NCBI RefSeq assembly: GCF_002723915.1
Contig: NZ_BEWL01000007.1
Coordinates: forward strand, 62,001-126,000
DNA from: Gluconobacter albidus
Lineage (GTDB): Bacteria > Pseudomonadota > Alphaproteobacteria > Acetobacterales > Acetobacteraceae
DNA length: 64,000 nt
Direction of reading: 5' to 3'
The notes beneath the pieces were generated by a model, which saw only the letters and a list, made by a program, of their open reading frames with translations, was not told where the DNA came from and ran no database searches. Of this stretch, positions 44,355-54,968 are shown one piece after another. Both the position numbers and the translations under genes were made by a program. How positions within the stretch are numbered: position 1 is the first letter of the stretch; each line of letters begins with the position of its first letter.

Positions 44355-47300
44355 TCAGACCTGTTGCGCCTTTTCGACGCCCCGGATTGTCCGTAGTCGT
44401 TCCGCCAGCCGGGGGGTCACGCGATACAGCCCCGGAATGGAGATTTCCACGTCCTGCGTCTCCTCAACGGACGGCAGGAGTTTCACCCGGCCAAAGCCGC
44501 CCTGAACTTCTTCGAGAAGAGCCGTGAGCTCGGACAGAGCGCTTTCCTGCTTCAGCCAGACCCGGATTTCAGAACGCTCTGCAGCGGCCGCAGCCTCGAG
44601 ATCAATGACGCTCTGAGCCGTAATCCGCAGCGCATCCCCGTCAATCTTGAGTTCGGCATTCACCAGAATGGCCTGTCCGGCCACCAGCAGATCGCGGCAG
44701 GAAATCAGCGTTTCCGAGAAGAGCGTGACCTCACATCCTCCGCCGCTATCAGACAGATTGACCCAGGCCATCTTCTTGCCCGTCCGGGTTGGACGCTCCT
44801 TACGATCTACAACACACCCTGCGATTTTGACACGGGTAGTGCCTGTTTTTGCGGCATTTTCCAGAGCGTTAGATGGGGTAACCCCAAGCCTGCGCAACAC
44901 GCTGCGATAGGCATCCAGCGGATGGGCACTCATGTGAAAACCGATAGCCGAAGCCTCAAGCGAAAGACGCTCGAAATCCGGCCACGGGCGACCTTCGTTC
45001 AGTCGCAGGATCTCGCGCTCCTGTCCCGCTCCACCAAAAAGTCCGGTCTGGCCCATTTTTTCTTCCTGCGCACGCGCCTGCGCGCGCCTCAGAAGAATGT
45101 CCGCACTGGCAAAAACAGTATGTCTGTCTTTAAGAAGACTGTCGAAAGCCCCTGCTTTTGCAAGACTTTCGATCTGAATCTTGTTCAGGCTCCGGGGATC
45201 ACAGCGCTCCGAAAAATCCGTCAGATCCTGAAACGGACGATCGCCGCGCGAAGCAACAACGCTTTCCATCGCCGCTGCCCCCACACGCTTGATCGCGGAA
45301 AGCGCATAACGAATACCCTGCTGTCCGTCCTCCAGCGTCTCGATGGAAAAATCCGCCATAGATTTATTAATATCAACGGGTAACACGGGAATTTTCATCC
45401 GACGCGCTTCCTGGCAGAGTGCTGCCAACTTATCCGTTTTTTCCCGGGCCAGAGACATGCAGCCAGCAAGAAACGCCACAGGATAGTTCGCTTTCATCCA
45501 GGCCGTCTGATAGGACACCAGCGCATAGGCAGCCGCATGAGACTTGTTGAAGCCGTAATCGGCAAAACGAGCCATAAGATCAAAGACTTCGACGGCTTTA
45601 TCCTGTGGGATTCCGCGTGCCGTTGCACCTTCGGTAAAGATCGCGCGCTGCTTTTCCATTTCAGAGGCAATCTTCTTGCCCATCGCACGCCGCAGCAGGT
45701 CAGCCCCACCCAGACTGTAGCCAGCCATCTTCTGCGCGATCTGCATGACCTGTTCCTGATAGACCATGATGCCGTAGGTCTCTTCAAGAATATCGCGGAT
45801 TTCCTCGTGCGGAGGCTCCCAGTGCTCGCCATGTTTGCGACGGCAGTAATCCGGAATATTGGCCATTGGCCCCGGACGATACAGCGACACACCCGCAATC
45901 AGATCTTCGAGCCTGCTGGCCGCCATCTGCTTGAGCATGTCCCGCATGCCTGCGCCTTCGAACTGGAACACGCCGGCCGTATCGCCTTTGGCCAGCATTT
46001 CGAAGGTTTTGGCATCATCCAGTGGAATGCGTGAGAGATCGACTGTAATGCCCTGTTCTTTAAGGAAATCTAGGCCACGTTTGAGGATTGTAAGTGTCGT
46101 CAGACCAAGGAAGTCGAACTTTACCAGACCGGCCTGCTCGACATATTTCATGTTGTACTGCGTAACGAGCATGTCGCTCTTCGGGTCACGGTACAGTGGG
46201 ACAAGTTCCACCAGTTCCCGATCACCGATCACCACACCCGCAGCATGGGTGGAGGCATGACGGTACAGCCCTTCAAGTTGCAACGCGATTTCCATGAGAC
46301 GCTTGAGCGACTCATCACTGTCGCGCATTTCCTGAAGCCGTGGCTCTCCATCAATCGCGTCCGAGAGCGACACGGGCTTGGCGGGATTGTTCGGGATCAG
46401 TTCGGCAACACGGTTGACCATGCCATAAGGCAATCCCAGAACACGGCCCACGTCCCGAACCGCCGCCTTGGCCTGAAGCTTTCCGAACGTGATGATCTGC
46501 GCCACACGACTTCCGCCGTATTCCTCGCGCACATAACGGATCACCTCGTCGCGACGGTCCTGACAGAAATCGATATCGAAATCCGGCATCGAGACACGTT
46601 CGGGGTTCAGAAACCTTTCGAACAGCAGCCCGAACGGAATGGGATCGATATCCGTAATCGTCAGAGCATAGGCCACAAGCGACCCTGCGCCTGATCCACG
46701 CCCCGGACCAACCGGAATATCGTGCGCTTTCGCCCACTGAATGAAGTCGGCAACGATCAGGAAGTAACCGGGGAACCCCATCCCTGCGATAATATCGAGT
46801 TCAATCTGAAGACGTTCGGAATAAAGCCTGCGCTTTTCTTCATCCGCACTCACTGCTTCAAGACGCTTTTCGAGCCCTTCCCAGGCCATGGCCCGCAGGG
46901 TCTCTTCTTCCGTCGAGCCTTCTCGAACCTTCGGGCAGATTGGCAGAAGCGGCTTGCGCGTGCAGGCCGCCACGGCGCATTTCCGGGCAATGATCAGCGT
47001 ATTGTCGCAGGCTTCCGGCAGATCATGAAAGACAGCCCGCATCTCCGCCGGGGTCTTGAACCAAGCCTGCGGAGACACATGCCAGCGATCATCTTCAGCA
47101 ATGGTCCGCCCCTGTGCGATGCAGAGAAGAGCGTCATGGGCCTCATGCATTTCAGGCTTGGGAAAAAAGCATTCATTGGTCGCCACCAGAGGAATGTTCA
47201 TCTCATCCGCCATCGGGATCAGAACGCTCTCGACTTCCTGTTCTCCAGCCTCTCCAAGCCGGTTCAGTTCGACCGCGATATTTCCCCGGAAAGCCTCTTC

Positions 47301-47777
47301 CAGCCGTGTCAGAAGCGCTTTTGCCTCAGACTTCTGCTCTTCAAGAATCAGTCTGTTGATCGGACCGCGATTGCCGCCCGTCAGCAGGAACAACCCCGCC
47401 GCGTGCTGACAGAGAAATTCGACCGCAATGGAAGGATCTGCAGGATCGCCGTTCAGAAACCCTTCAGAAGACAGGATCTGAAGATTTGCGAGCCCTTCCT
47501 CATTCCGCGCCAGAATGACCAAGGGCTCTGAAACGGCTCCGGGTTTGGTCGAGCGCGCTGGAAGCGAAATCTGACAGCCCACAATCGGCTGCACCCCATT
47601 GCTCCGACAGTAGAGCGAGAATTCCAGCGCTCCGAAAAGATTGCCGCTATCCGTAAGGGCCACGGCTGGCATTGCGTTTTTGGCGGCCAGACTCACAAGT
47701 TCCGGAATCCGGATTGCGCCCTGACTCAGGGAATAGGCAGAGTGGTTTCTGAGATGAACAAAATCGGCATGAGACAT
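44355..47777 (-). CDS. dnaE: DNA polymerase III subunit alpha
   Basis: 1140 residues, the DnaE1 replicative polymerase. The PHP domain begins FVHLRNHSAYSLSQGAI with ALTDSGNLFGALEF. The catalytic palm has GPGRGSGAGSLVAYAL and the acidic triad PDFDIDF (398-404). The middle part has KFDFLGLTTLTIL and YGIMVYQEQVMQIAQKMAGYSLGGADLLRRAMGKK. The OB domain follows near residue 990 (TRVKIAGCVVDRKERPTRTGKKMAW). It lies downstream of lolD by 69 bases in the co-directional block. Confidence 0.97.
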   Translation of the reverse strand: MSHADFVHLRNHSAYSLSQGAIRIPELVSLAAKNAMPAVALTDSGNLFGALEFSLYCRSNGVQPIVGCQISLPARSTKPGAVSEPLVILARNEEGLANLQILSSEGFLNGDPADPSIAVEFLCQHAAGLFLLTGGNRGPINRLILEEQKSEAKALLTRLEEAFRGNIAVELNRLGEAGEQEVESVLIPMADEMNIPLVATNECFFPKPEMHEAHDALLCIAQGRTIAEDDRWHVSPQAWFKTPAEMRAVFHDLPEACDNTLIIARKCAVAACTRKPLLPICPKVREGSTEEETLRAMAWEGLEKRLEAVSADEEKRRLYSERLQIELDIIAGMGFPGYFLIVADFIQWAKAHDIPVGPGRGSGAGSLVAYALTITDIDPIPFGLLFERFLNPERVSMPDFDIDFCQDRRDEVIRYVREEYGGSRVAQIITFGKLQAKAAVRDVGRVLGLPYGMVNRVAELIPNNPAKPVSLSDAIDGEPRLQEMRDSDESLKRLMEIALQLEGLYRHASTHAAGVVIGDRELVELVPLYRDPKSDMLVTQYNMKYVEQAGLVKFDFLGLTTLTILKRGLDFLKEQGITVDLSRIPLDDAKTFEMLAKGDTAGVFQFEGAGMRDMLKQMAASRLEDLIAGVSLYRPGPMANIPDYCRRKHGEHWEPPHEEIRDILEETYGIMVYQEQVMQIAQKMAGYSLGGADLLRRAMGKKIASEMEKQRAIFTEGATARGIPQDKAVEVFDLMARFADYGFNKSHAAAYALVSYQTAWMKANYPVAFLAGCMSLAREKTDKLAALCQEARRMKIPVLPVDINKSMADFSIETLEDGQQGIRYALSAIKRVGAAAMESVVASRGDRPFQDLTDFSERCDPRSLNKIQIESLAKAGAFDSLLKDRHTVFASADILLRRAQARAQEEKMGQTGLFGGAGQEREILRLNEGRPWPDFERLSLEASAIGFHMSAHPLDAYRSVLRRLGVTPSNALENAAKTGTTRVKIAGCVVDRKERPTRTGKKMAWVNLSDSGGGCEVTLFSETLISCRDLLVAGQAILVNAELKIDGDALRITAQSVIDLEAAAAAERSEIRVWLKQESALSELTALLEEVQGGFGRVKLLPSVEETQDVEISIPGLYRVTPRLAERLRTIRGVEKAQQV

Positions 47778-47846
47778 GCCACAAGTCTATCAGGGACGGG
47801 CATCAGATGCAGGGGTTTTTGAGGCCTGCCGCTCCGATTCAGCGCC

Positions 47847-48542
47847 CTACAGCGAAACCAGTTTTCCGTCCCGCAATGTCACTGTCAGGTCCATACGTGA
47901 GGCCAGTTCGTCGTTATGCGTGGCAATCAGCGCCGCTGCGCCCTCTTCCCGCACAACGCGCAGGAGCTCCCCAAACACATGATCGGCGGTTCCGATATCC
48001 AGATTACCTGTCGGTTCGTCCGCCAGAAGAAGCTTGGGCCGATTGGCCAGAGCACGCGCAATCGCGGTCCGCTGCTGCTCTCCGCCGGACAAACGACCGG
48101 GCAGCGACTCAAGGCGATGGGAGAGGCCAAACCGTCCGAGAAGGTCTTTGGCACGTTCACGTGCTTTTCGGGGGGAAACGCCCGCAATAAGCTGCGGGAG
48201 CATGACGTTTTCGCAGGCAGTGAACTCACCCAGAAGGTGATGGAACTGATACACGAACCCGATCTGGTCCCGACGGATCGCCGTTCGCAATGTATCGCTC
48301 AATCCGCTTGCCGGACGATCCGCCACGAAAACCTTACCTTCTGACGGCGCTTCCAGCAGACCTGCAAGGTGCAGAAGCGTGGACTTTCCGGTACCACTCG
48401 GTGCCACCAGAGCCACAATCTCACCAGCCCGCAAGTCGAACTCGGCACCGCTCAGGATTTCAAGCGTCTCTTCACCCGACCGGAAACGGCGCTTCAGACC
48501 TTCAAGACGCAGGGCACTTGCCCCGACGGAATGCTCATTCAT
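47847..48542 (-). CDS. lolD: Lipoprotein-releasing ABC transporter ATP-binding protein
   Basis: 231 residues. ABC ATPase with Walker [10 protein letters not shown] (about 47-55; the first glycine is alanine, a known variant in alphaproteobacterial LolD), Q-loop [18 protein letters not shown], signature LSGGEQQR, Walker [13 protein letters not shown] and the H-loop ATHNDELA. It drives release of outer-membrane lipoproteins from the inner membrane to LolA. The start overlaps the lolC 3' end by 8 bases. Confidence 0.95.
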   Translation of the reverse strand: MNEHSVGASALRLEGLKRRFRSGEETLEILSGAEFDLRAGEIVALVAPSGTGKSTLLHLAGLLEAPSEGKVFVADRPASGLSDTLRTAIRRDQIGFVYQFHHLLGEFTACENVMLPQLIAGVSPRKARERAKDLLGRFGLSHRLESLPGRLSGGEQQRTAIARALANRPKLLLADEPTGNLDIGTADHVFGELLRVVREEGAAALIATHNDELASRMDLTVTLRDGKLVSL

Positions 48543-49785
48543 GACGCAGGGCCTCGATCGGATCGGTTCTGGCCGCGCGCCAGGACGGATAGAGCGTCGC
48601 CAGAAGCGAGAGAGCCAGAGACATTCCGATCACTTCCCACACCTGAGACCACACCAGTTTCGCGGGCAGACGCTCCAGAAAATAAACTTCCGGGTTAAAC
48701 AGGTTGGTTCCGGTCAGCGACTGCAGCCACTGACGGATTCGTTCGATGTTCAGCGCAAAAGCAATTCCCAGCGCAGATCCCGCCACGGTTCCCACAATCC
48801 CGACAGACGCACCGCACATGAGGAAAATCCGCATGATGGCACCCCGGCTCGCTCCAAGCGTCCGCAGCACCGCGATATCCCGCGTCTTGTCCTTGACCAT
48901 CATGATGAGAGACGAAATCACGTTGAACGCAGCCACCAGAATGATGAGCGTCAGGATCAGGAACATGACGTTCTGCTCGACCGTCACCGCATCCAGAAAA
49001 CCGTTGGCGCTCTGGGTCCAGTCCAGTACCCGCAGGCGCGGATCTTCCAGACGCTCGGCAATCGCCTTGCGCGTCGGCTGGACATTGGACGGATCATCCG
49101 TCGAAACCTGAATGAGGGAAACAGCTGAAGATCCCAGCATCAGGAATTTCTGTGCGGCAGGCAGCGGCATCAGGACGATGCTGGAATTGTAATCGTTCCA
49201 GTTCGCGTCGAAAATGACGGCCACATGATAGGTTTTGACCCGTGGCATTGTTCCGAACGGCGTGGCCTGCCCGTCTGGCGACAGAAGCGTGATCGGAGAA
49301 CCGATCGACAGCCCGGCCCGATCAGCCATCGTCGTGCCGATCGCAACCGCATCGTCACCCGTGAAATTGTTCAGGCTTCCAGCAATGATCCCGCTGCTCA
49401 GCGCCGTCCAGTCCCGCAGAGACTGCTGGGACACGCCCTGCATTTCCGCTCCGGACGAGAAGCGTCCCGCTTCTACCAGAACAGTACCCTGCGCCATGGG
49501 GATGACGGATTTTACACCCGGAACCTGCCGGATGGCGGCCACGTCGTTTTCATAAACCTCGATAGGACGCCCGTAGCCATACACGGTCAGATCCCCGTGC
49601 AGCCCGAGGATACGCCCCATCAGGTCGGCCTTGAAACCGTTCATCACCGACATGACGATGATGAGCGTCGCCACTCCGAGCGCAATCCCGATCAGGGAGA
49701 AAATGGCGATGATCGAGGCGAAACGCTCGCCACGGCGGGCACGGAGATATCGTCCCGCCACCATACGCTCGAAGCGGCCGAACAT
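48535..49785 (-). CDS. lolC: Lipoprotein-releasing system permease LolC/LolE
   Basis: 416 residues, four membrane helices: one at the N-terminus ([23 protein letters not shown], with the MNGF motif after it), then a large periplasmic domain (about 60-265), and three at the C-terminus. FtsX-type fold with [21 protein letters not shown]. Alphaproteobacteria usually use one LolC/E-type protein as a homodimer, and only one copy is seen here. Its start overlaps the proS stop by one base (TGATG). Confidence 0.95.
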   Translation of the reverse strand: MFGRFERMVAGRYLRARRGERFASIIAIFSLIGIALGVATLIIVMSVMNGFKADLMGRILGLHGDLTVYGYGRPIEVYENDVAAIRQVPGVKSVIPMAQGTVLVEAGRFSSGAEMQGVSQQSLRDWTALSSGIIAGSLNNFTGDDAVAIGTTMADRAGLSIGSPITLLSPDGQATPFGTMPRVKTYHVAVIFDANWNDYNSSIVLMPLPAAQKFLMLGSSAVSLIQVSTDDPSNVQPTRKAIAERLEDPRLRVLDWTQSANGFLDAVTVEQNVMFLILTLIILVAAFNVISSLIMMVKDKTRDIAVLRTLGASRGAIMRIFLMCGASVGIVGTVAGSALGIAFALNIERIRQWLQSLTGTNLFNPEVYFLERLPAKLVWSQVWEVIGMSLALSLLATLYPSWRAARTDPIEALRHE

Positions 49786-51101
49786 CAGGCGGCTCCGATT
49801 TTGGCCAGAGCATCCTCGACCGACAGCTCAAACCGCTCGCCCGTGGCGCGCTGCTTGAGTTCGACCTTGCCTTCCTTGGCGCCCCGCGGCCCGACGATGA
49901 TCTGCCAGGGATGTCCCATCAGATCCGCATCGTTGAACTTCACACCCGCACGGTCTGAACGATCATCATACAGCAGGCTCTCAGGATCGGTGCCGTAGAT
50001 GCTCTCACAGATCGCATCGCAGGCTTCATCACCCTGACGCAGATTCAGGATTGCGGCCCGATACGGTGCGACGGATGCAGGCCAGATGATGCCGGCATCA
50101 TCATGCGACGCCTCGATGATCGCACCGACCAGACGTGACACGCCGATACCGTAGGAACCCATCTGCGGATGGAACGACGCCCCGTCAGAGCCGATCACTT
50201 CAATGCCCATCGATTCCGTATACTTCGTACCGAAATAGAAGATGTGACCGACTTCGATCCCCCGGCCTTCGCGCTTGCGCTCATCCGGAATTTTGGCCCA
50301 TTCGGCTTCGTCGTGCTTTTCGTCCGTTGCCGCATAATGATCTGTCACAGTTGAGAAGAACGTGGCGAGGCTTTCAGCGTCATCACAATCGACCGGACGA
50401 CCCAGCCAGTCCTGTTCCTCAAGAGCCGCGTCGAAGAACACGCCGCTTTCACCCGTTGGGGCAAGAACGAGGAATTCGTGGCTCAGATCGCCGCCGATTG
50501 GTCCCGTATCGGCCACCATTGGTACGGCCCGAACACCCAGACGCTGGAAGATGCGCAGATAGGACAACATCATCCGGCGATAGCTGGCGACGGCATCCTC
50601 GTATGTCGCATCGAAGGAATAGGCATCCTTCATCAGGAATTCGCGCCCACGCATCACACCGAAACGGGGCCGCACCTCGTCACGGAACTTCCACTGGATG
50701 TGATAAAGCGCCTTGGGCAGATCCTTGTAGGACTTCACGGACGCTCCGAAGATGTCCGTGATCATTTCCTCGTTCGTCGGCCCGTACAGCAGATCACGGC
50801 CATGACGGTCCTGAACCCGGAGCATTTCCGGACCATAAGCGTCATAACGCCCCGAGCGACGCCACAGATCAGCGGACTGCAGCGTCGGCATCAGGACTTC
50901 CTGTGCACCGATAGCATCCTGCTCTTCGCGGACGATCTGCTCGATATTGCGCAGAACCCGCAGGCCTGCCGGCAGCCAGGCGTAGATGCCCGAAGAGGTC
51001 TGGCGCACAAGGCCAGCCCGCAGCATCAGGCGGTGAGACGCGATCTGCGCCTCGGCCGGAACTTCCTTCAGCGTGGGCTGAAAGGCTTTCGTCAAACGCA
51101 T
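49785..51101 (-). CDS. proS: Prolyl-tRNA synthetase (type without editing insertion)
   Basis: 438 residues, class II synthetase. Motif 1 [26 protein letters not shown], motif 2 [25 protein letters not shown] and motif 3 [18 protein letters not shown] are all visible. The roughly 180-residue editing domain of the E. coli enzyme between motifs 2 and 3 is absent, as in other alphaproteobacteria, where a separate YbaK/ProX protein edits Ala-tRNAPro. Located between rnj (gap 12 bases) and lolC in one operon. Confidence 0.96.
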   Translation of the reverse strand: MRLTKAFQPTLKEVPAEAQIASHRLMLRAGLVRQTSSGIYAWLPAGLRVLRNIEQIVREEQDAIGAQEVLMPTLQSADLWRRSGRYDAYGPEMLRVQDRHGRDLLYGPTNEEMITDIFGASVKSYKDLPKALYHIQWKFRDEVRPRFGVMRGREFLMKDAYSFDATYEDAVASYRRMMLSYLRIFQRLGVRAVPMVADTGPIGGDLSHEFLVLAPTGESGVFFDAALEEQDWLGRPVDCDDAESLATFFSTVTDHYAATDEKHDEAEWAKIPDERKREGRGIEVGHIFYFGTKYTESMGIEVIGSDGASFHPQMGSYGIGVSRLVGAIIEASHDDAGIIWPASVAPYRAAILNLRQGDEACDAICESIYGTDPESLLYDDRSDRAGVKFNDADLMGHPWQIIVGPRGAKEGKVELKQRATGERFELSVEDALAKIGAA

Positions 51102-51113
51102 GTGTTACTTCTC

Positions 51114-52772
51114 TCAGACGCGCAGCAGATGAACATCGACAAGCGGGCGCTTCTGAAGTTTGCGCCCCAGAGCACGACGCAGGGCCGTTTTGGCCGCATC
51201 CCGGAAGGCTGCGTCGTCCTGACGCAGTTCGTCGGGGATCTGGTCGATGGAGTCGGCAAATTCCTCCTGGATCCGGATGCTTTCGGGATCGTCGGATTCC
51301 AGAAGACCCGGTGCACTGATCTTCGGCTCGCCAATGACATAACCTTCGTCATCGACGGCAAAGCTGGCCAGCACGATGCCGTTGAACAGCATCTTGCGAC
51401 GCGCAGCCAGAACACCACCCGTCATGGGCAGCAGACGGCCCCCGTCCAGGGCCAGACGGCCCGTCGGCGCCGTATCAACAACCTTCACCTCGCCCGGTGA
51501 AAGGTTCAGGATATCGCCATCTTCCAGCAGGATCGGTTCGGAACCCATTTCATGCGCCAGTGCGGCATGGGCCGTCAGGTGACGCCATTCGCCATGGGTC
51601 GGGATGCTGTATTTCGGACGAACGATCCGATAGAGCGTGCGGATATCTTCGCTAGTCGCATGACCGGACGTGTGGACCTTCGCATCCTTGTCCGTCAGGA
51701 CTGTCACGCCACGACGCGACAGATTGTCCTGCACGGCCATGACGGCCTGTTCGTTGCCCGGGATCATCCGCGAGCTGTAAATCACCGTGTCGCCTTCACC
51801 GAGAGCGATGTTCGGATGCGTGTCGGACGCAATCCGAGACAGGGCCGAGCGCGGCTCACCCTGACTGCCCGTGATGATCATCAGCAGGCTGTCATCATCC
51901 ACGTCCCGCGCATCCTGCTCGGTCAGGAATGGTGGCAGGTCCTGAAAATAACCGCACTCACGCGCCGCCGTCTCAAGGTTGCGCAGCGAACGGCCGACGA
52001 TCATGACTACACGTCCCGAAGCCTGGGCCGCCTTGGCGATGCTCTCGACGCGCGCCACGTTACTGGCAAAGCACGTCACGGCAATGCGGCCTTCCAGCCC
52101 CATGATCAGATCCGTCAGGCCCTTGCGGACGTCTGCTTCGGATTCAGACTTACCCGGCTTGAGCACATTGGTGCTGTCGCCGACCATGGCCAGAACGCCT
52201 TCGTCACCCAGCTTGCCGAACGTTTCGAGATCCGTCACCGGGCCAACCAGCGGGTTCTCGTCCAGCTTCCAGTCACCCGTATGCACGATCAGGCCATGCG
52301 GCGTTCGCAGTGCCACCGCCTGCGCCTCGGCGACGGAATGCGTCACGGAAACGAACTGAAGATCGAACGGCCCCACCTCAAAGCGCGAAGCCGGACGGAT
52401 GACGTGGATCTTCACCTGGTTGTTCAGATGCGCTTCCTGCAACTTACGCCGCAGAACGGCAGCCGCGAACGGCGTTGCGTAAACCGGGCAACGCAGATAC
52501 GGCCACAGATGCGCCACCGCACCCAGATGGTCTTCATGCGCATGCGTAATCACCAGACCACACAGGTCCCGCGCGCGATCCGCAATAAAGGTCGGGTCCG
52601 GCATCAGCACTTCGGCCTCAGGTGTGTCGTTGCCCGAAAACCCGATACCGCAGTCAATGGCAAGCCAGGTGTCGCGACCGTTCTTCGTGAGGCAGTAGAG
52701 ATTGAAATTCATGCCGATCTCGCCCGTCCCGCCCAAGGGCAGGAAAGACAGACCGTCCGGTTTTTCCGTCAT
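51114..52772 (-). CDS. rnj: Ribonuclease J
   Basis: 552 residues. Metallo-beta-lactamase/beta-CASP ribonuclease with 5'-3' exo and endo activity in mRNA decay and rRNA maturation. N-terminal LPLGGTGEIGMN and the zinc motif HAHEDH (77-82) are typical. Further blocks are HTGDWKLDENPLVG, ITGSQGEPRSAL and VHTSGHATSEDI. The C-terminus contains RRALGRKLQKRPLVDVHL, which fits the family end. Lies between coaX (gap 40 bases) and proS. Confidence 0.95.
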   Translation of the reverse strand: MTEKPDGLSFLPLGGTGEIGMNFNLYCLTKNGRDTWLAIDCGIGFSGNDTPEAEVLMPDPTFIADRARDLCGLVITHAHEDHLGAVAHLWPYLRCPVYATPFAAAVLRRKLQEAHLNNQVKIHVIRPASRFEVGPFDLQFVSVTHSVAEAQAVALRTPHGLIVHTGDWKLDENPLVGPVTDLETFGKLGDEGVLAMVGDSTNVLKPGKSESEADVRKGLTDLIMGLEGRIAVTCFASNVARVESIAKAAQASGRVVMIVGRSLRNLETAARECGYFQDLPPFLTEQDARDVDDDSLLMIITGSQGEPRSALSRIASDTHPNIALGEGDTVIYSSRMIPGNEQAVMAVQDNLSRRGVTVLTDKDAKVHTSGHATSEDIRTLYRIVRPKYSIPTHGEWRHLTAHAALAHEMGSEPILLEDGDILNLSPGEVKVVDTAPTGRLALDGGRLLPMTGGVLAARRKMLFNGIVLASFAVDDEGYVIGEPKISAPGLLESDDPESIRIQEEFADSIDQIPDELRQDDAAFRDAAKTALRRALGRKLQKRPLVDVHLLRV

Positions 52773-52812
52773 GATTGTTCCTTACAGATGCGATATAAAA
52801 TTAAAGCGAGAG

Positions 52813-53625
52813 TCATTGCCCAGCGCCCTGTGGGCGCTCAGGGGAATAGGAAAGGGGCGGACCCGTATTGCGGTCGGCCAGAAGGCGCAGGCCATCCAGT
52901 GTCAGATCAGGCGCCAGCACATCAAAAAGCGGCGTTCCCTCAGAGAACAGTGGAGCCAGACCGCCCGTTGCGATCACAGTCGGTTTTGCGTCCATTTCAT
53001 CGGAAATACGACGGATCAATCCTTCAACCAGGCCGACATAGCCCCAGAACAGACCAGAGCGCATCGCAACGCTCGTGTTGCGGCCAATCGCCGTTGAAGG
53101 ACGTCCGATGCTCATACGTGGCAGTCGCGCCGCAGCACGATGCAGCGCATCAATCGACAGGTTCACACCCGGAGCAATAGCGCCCCCACAGAACTGGCCT
53201 GCCGTATTGACCACATCGAACGTCGTCGCAGTGCCAAAATCAACAACGATCAGAGGCGTGCCATAAATTTCACGTCCTGCCAGACCGTTCAGACGCCGGT
53301 CGGCACCCAATTCGTTCGGATTTTCCACAAGAACGTCGATCCCCCAGTCCAGCCTTGCATTGGCGACAAGAGGCACGACATCCAGCCATTCACGACAGAA
53401 CCGACGGAGTTCATACAGGGCAACGGGAACAACGGTCCCGATGATGGCGCGGCTGACCTTTGAGGCATCCAGACCTACCCGGTCAAAAAGCGTCAGAAGC
53501 CACGCCGCATATTCATCCGCTGTCCGTGCTTCATTCGTCGAGATTCGCCATTGCCCGAGCCACGACTTCCCGTCGTGTACAGCGAACACGATGTTGGTGT
53601 TTCCAGCATCAATGACGAGAAGCAC
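52813..53625 (-). CDS. coaX: Type III pantothenate kinase
   Basis: 270 residues. Phosphorylates pantothenate, the first step of coenzyme A synthesis; the type III form is not inhibited by CoA. It has [18 protein letters not shown] at the N-terminus (phosphate loop), [28 protein letters not shown] and [23 protein letters not shown], and [10 protein letters not shown]. Located 16 bases after birA. Confidence 0.96.
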   Translation of the reverse strand: MLLVIDAGNTNIVFAVHDGKSWLGQWRISTNEARTADEYAAWLLTLFDRVGLDASKVSRAIIGTVVPVALYELRRFCREWLDVVPLVANARLDWGIDVLVENPNELGADRRLNGLAGREIYGTPLIVVDFGTATTFDVVNTAGQFCGGAIAPGVNLSIDALHRAAARLPRMSIGRPSTAIGRNTSVAMRSGLFWGYVGLVEGLIRRISDEMDAKPTVIATGGLAPLFSEGTPLFDVLAPDLTLDGLRLLADRNTGPPLSYSPERPQGAGQ

Positions 53626-53641
53626 GTTGCGGTCCGGTCCT

Positions 53642-54373
53642 TCAGTCCAGCAGGATATCGCCGGTTACAACCGGAATGGTTTCACCGTTGGGAAGGGTCA
53701 GCAGCAGGCGTCCCTGCGCGTCGAGCCCTGAAAACGAACCTGTAATATAGGTTTCACAACCCTGAACCGCAAGCCGCGACCCGACAGGGTGCGCGCGGGC
53801 CAGCCACGCCGCCCGGATCGGTGCAAACCCCTGCTTTGCCAGAATGGCGGTCCAGCGCTCGATCTGCGCGACCAGAATTTCACCAAATGCTTTCGCAGAC
53901 GGTACGGCAGTTTTTTCAGAAAGCGCCGCAAGACTGCGACCAAGGATCTCGGGGGCCTGCGTCAGATTGGCTCCGATTCCCACTACAACCCACGGCATGC
54001 TCTGCGGGCCTCCCGTCTCAATCAGGACACCAGCCATCTTCCGACCATCCAGCAAAAGGTCGTTTGGCCATTTCACCATGAAAGGCGTAGGCCCCACAGT
54101 TGCGGGACAGAAATGCATGGCGGTCTCGTACAAAGTAACCGCGGCAAGAAATGGAAGAGCTGCTATGAACGTCGCAGGATCAACGGGCCGGAACAGGAGC
54201 GAGATCGCAAGGTTCCCACCCGGATCAGTCCAGGTTCGTCCGCGTGTACCGCGCCCTGATGTCTGGGAAAAAGCCTGAACAGCCAGATATTCCGGCTCAC
54301 CCGCTTCAGCTCTGATTTTACACAGATCGGAAGTGGAGCCGAGCGTTTCATGGTATTCGAAACGCCAATTCAT
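53642..54373 (-). CDS. birA: Biotin--[acetyl-CoA-carboxylase] ligase
   Basis: 243 residues, catalytic domain only; the N-terminal helix-turn-helix of the E. coli repressor is absent, so it should not regulate biotin genes. It has [10 protein letters not shown], the biotinyl-AMP loop [22 protein letters not shown] and [19 protein letters not shown], with the C-terminal SH3-like cap ([14 protein letters not shown]). It attaches biotin to the acetyl-CoA carboxylase carrier. First gene of the birA-coaX-rnj-proS-lolC-lolD series, 19 bases after tRNA-Val. Confidence 0.95.
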   Translation of the reverse strand: MNWRFEYHETLGSTSDLCKIRAEAGEPEYLAVQAFSQTSGRGTRGRTWTDPGGNLAISLLFRPVDPATFIAALPFLAAVTLYETAMHFCPATVGPTPFMVKWPNDLLLDGRKMAGVLIETGGPQSMPWVVVGIGANLTQAPEILGRSLAALSEKTAVPSAKAFGEILVAQIERWTAILAKQGFAPIRAAWLARAHPVGSRLAVQGCETYITGSFSGLDAQGRLLLTLPNGETIPVVTGDILLD

Positions 54374-54392
54374 GGCTGCATAGTATTCATGA

Positions 54393-54467
54393 TGGTGGGC
54401 GATGACGGGATTGAACCGCCGACCCTCTCGGTGTAAACGAGACGCTCTACCGCTGAGCTAATCGCCC
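54393..54467 (-). tRNA. tRNA-Val (anticodon TAC)
   Basis: On the minus strand the acceptor GGGCGAT/ATCGCCC encloses D-arm TAGCTCAGCGGTAGAGC. The anticodon stem TCTCG/CGAGA holds the loop TTTACAC (TAC), followed by the T-arm with GTTCAATCC and an encoded CCA. 75 nucleotides including CCA, class I. Confidence 0.96.
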
Positions 54468-54493
54468 TCAGAATGTTTGTGAGGTCTATATAC

Positions 54494-54529
54494 ACGGTTC
54501 CGGATGGCGGTAAAGCCACCCGGAACCGT
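54494..54529. other. Long hairpin between hupB and tRNA-Val
   Basis: A 15-position stem, starting ACGGTTCCGG (54494-54503) with CCGGAACCGT (54520-54529), has one A-C mismatch and a six-base loop. It lies 13 bases beyond the hupB stop. On the minus strand no T run follows; on the plus side there is TTTT. It is probably a hupB 3'-end structure or weak terminator. Confidence 0.5.
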
Positions 54530-54542
54530 TTTGTGAGCTTTC

Positions 54543-54827
54543 TCAGCTCACGGCGTCCTTCAGACCCTTGCCCGGCTTGAAGCGGACAGAGGTGGATGCC
54601 GGAATGTCGATCTCTTCGCCCGTACGCGGGTTGCGGCCCTTGGCAGCCTTACGCGTTGCGGTCACAAAGCTGCCGAAGCCGACGAGACGGACTTCCTGCT
54701 TCTTGGCAAGCGTCGCTTCGATCGTGCTGAACACCGCATCGACAACTTCGCTAGCCTTGGCCTTCGGAAGATCGGCAGCGTCTGCAACGGCGGCGATCAG
54801 TTCCTGCTTGTTGAGGGGCTTCTCCAT
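54543..54827 (-). CDS. hupB: DNA-binding protein HU
   Basis: 94 residues. Small nucleoid protein of the HU/IHF family: LNKQELIAAVADAADLPKAKA, the conserved VRLVGFGSFVTATRKAAKGRNPRTGEEI and the DNA-intercalating arm ending VRFKPGKGLKDAV. The RNPRTG motif with P at the arm tip is HU-type. It follows lon in the same orientation, as is common in proteobacteria, with 141 bases between. Confidence 0.96.
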   Translation of the reverse strand: MEKPLNKQELIAAVADAADLPKAKASEVVDAVFSTIEATLAKKQEVRLVGFGSFVTATRKAAKGRNPRTGEEIDIPASTSVRFKPGKGLKDAVS

Positions 54828-54968
54828 GATGTGCCTTTCTGGTGTTAGAGGGCCTGAGCCGGGCTCTGGTGAGTCCCTTCTGGCTCAGGCGCCTTGTTCG
54901 ATCTGCGGCCGCACTATGAAGCGGATTTTGCCCGCGTCAACTGTCAGAATCGCAGAAGATCATCCGTG

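Noticed and set aside
51552-53180. 542-codon open frame antisense to rnj and coaX
   Set aside because: It spans two real genes and the gap between them; no motif or plausible start.
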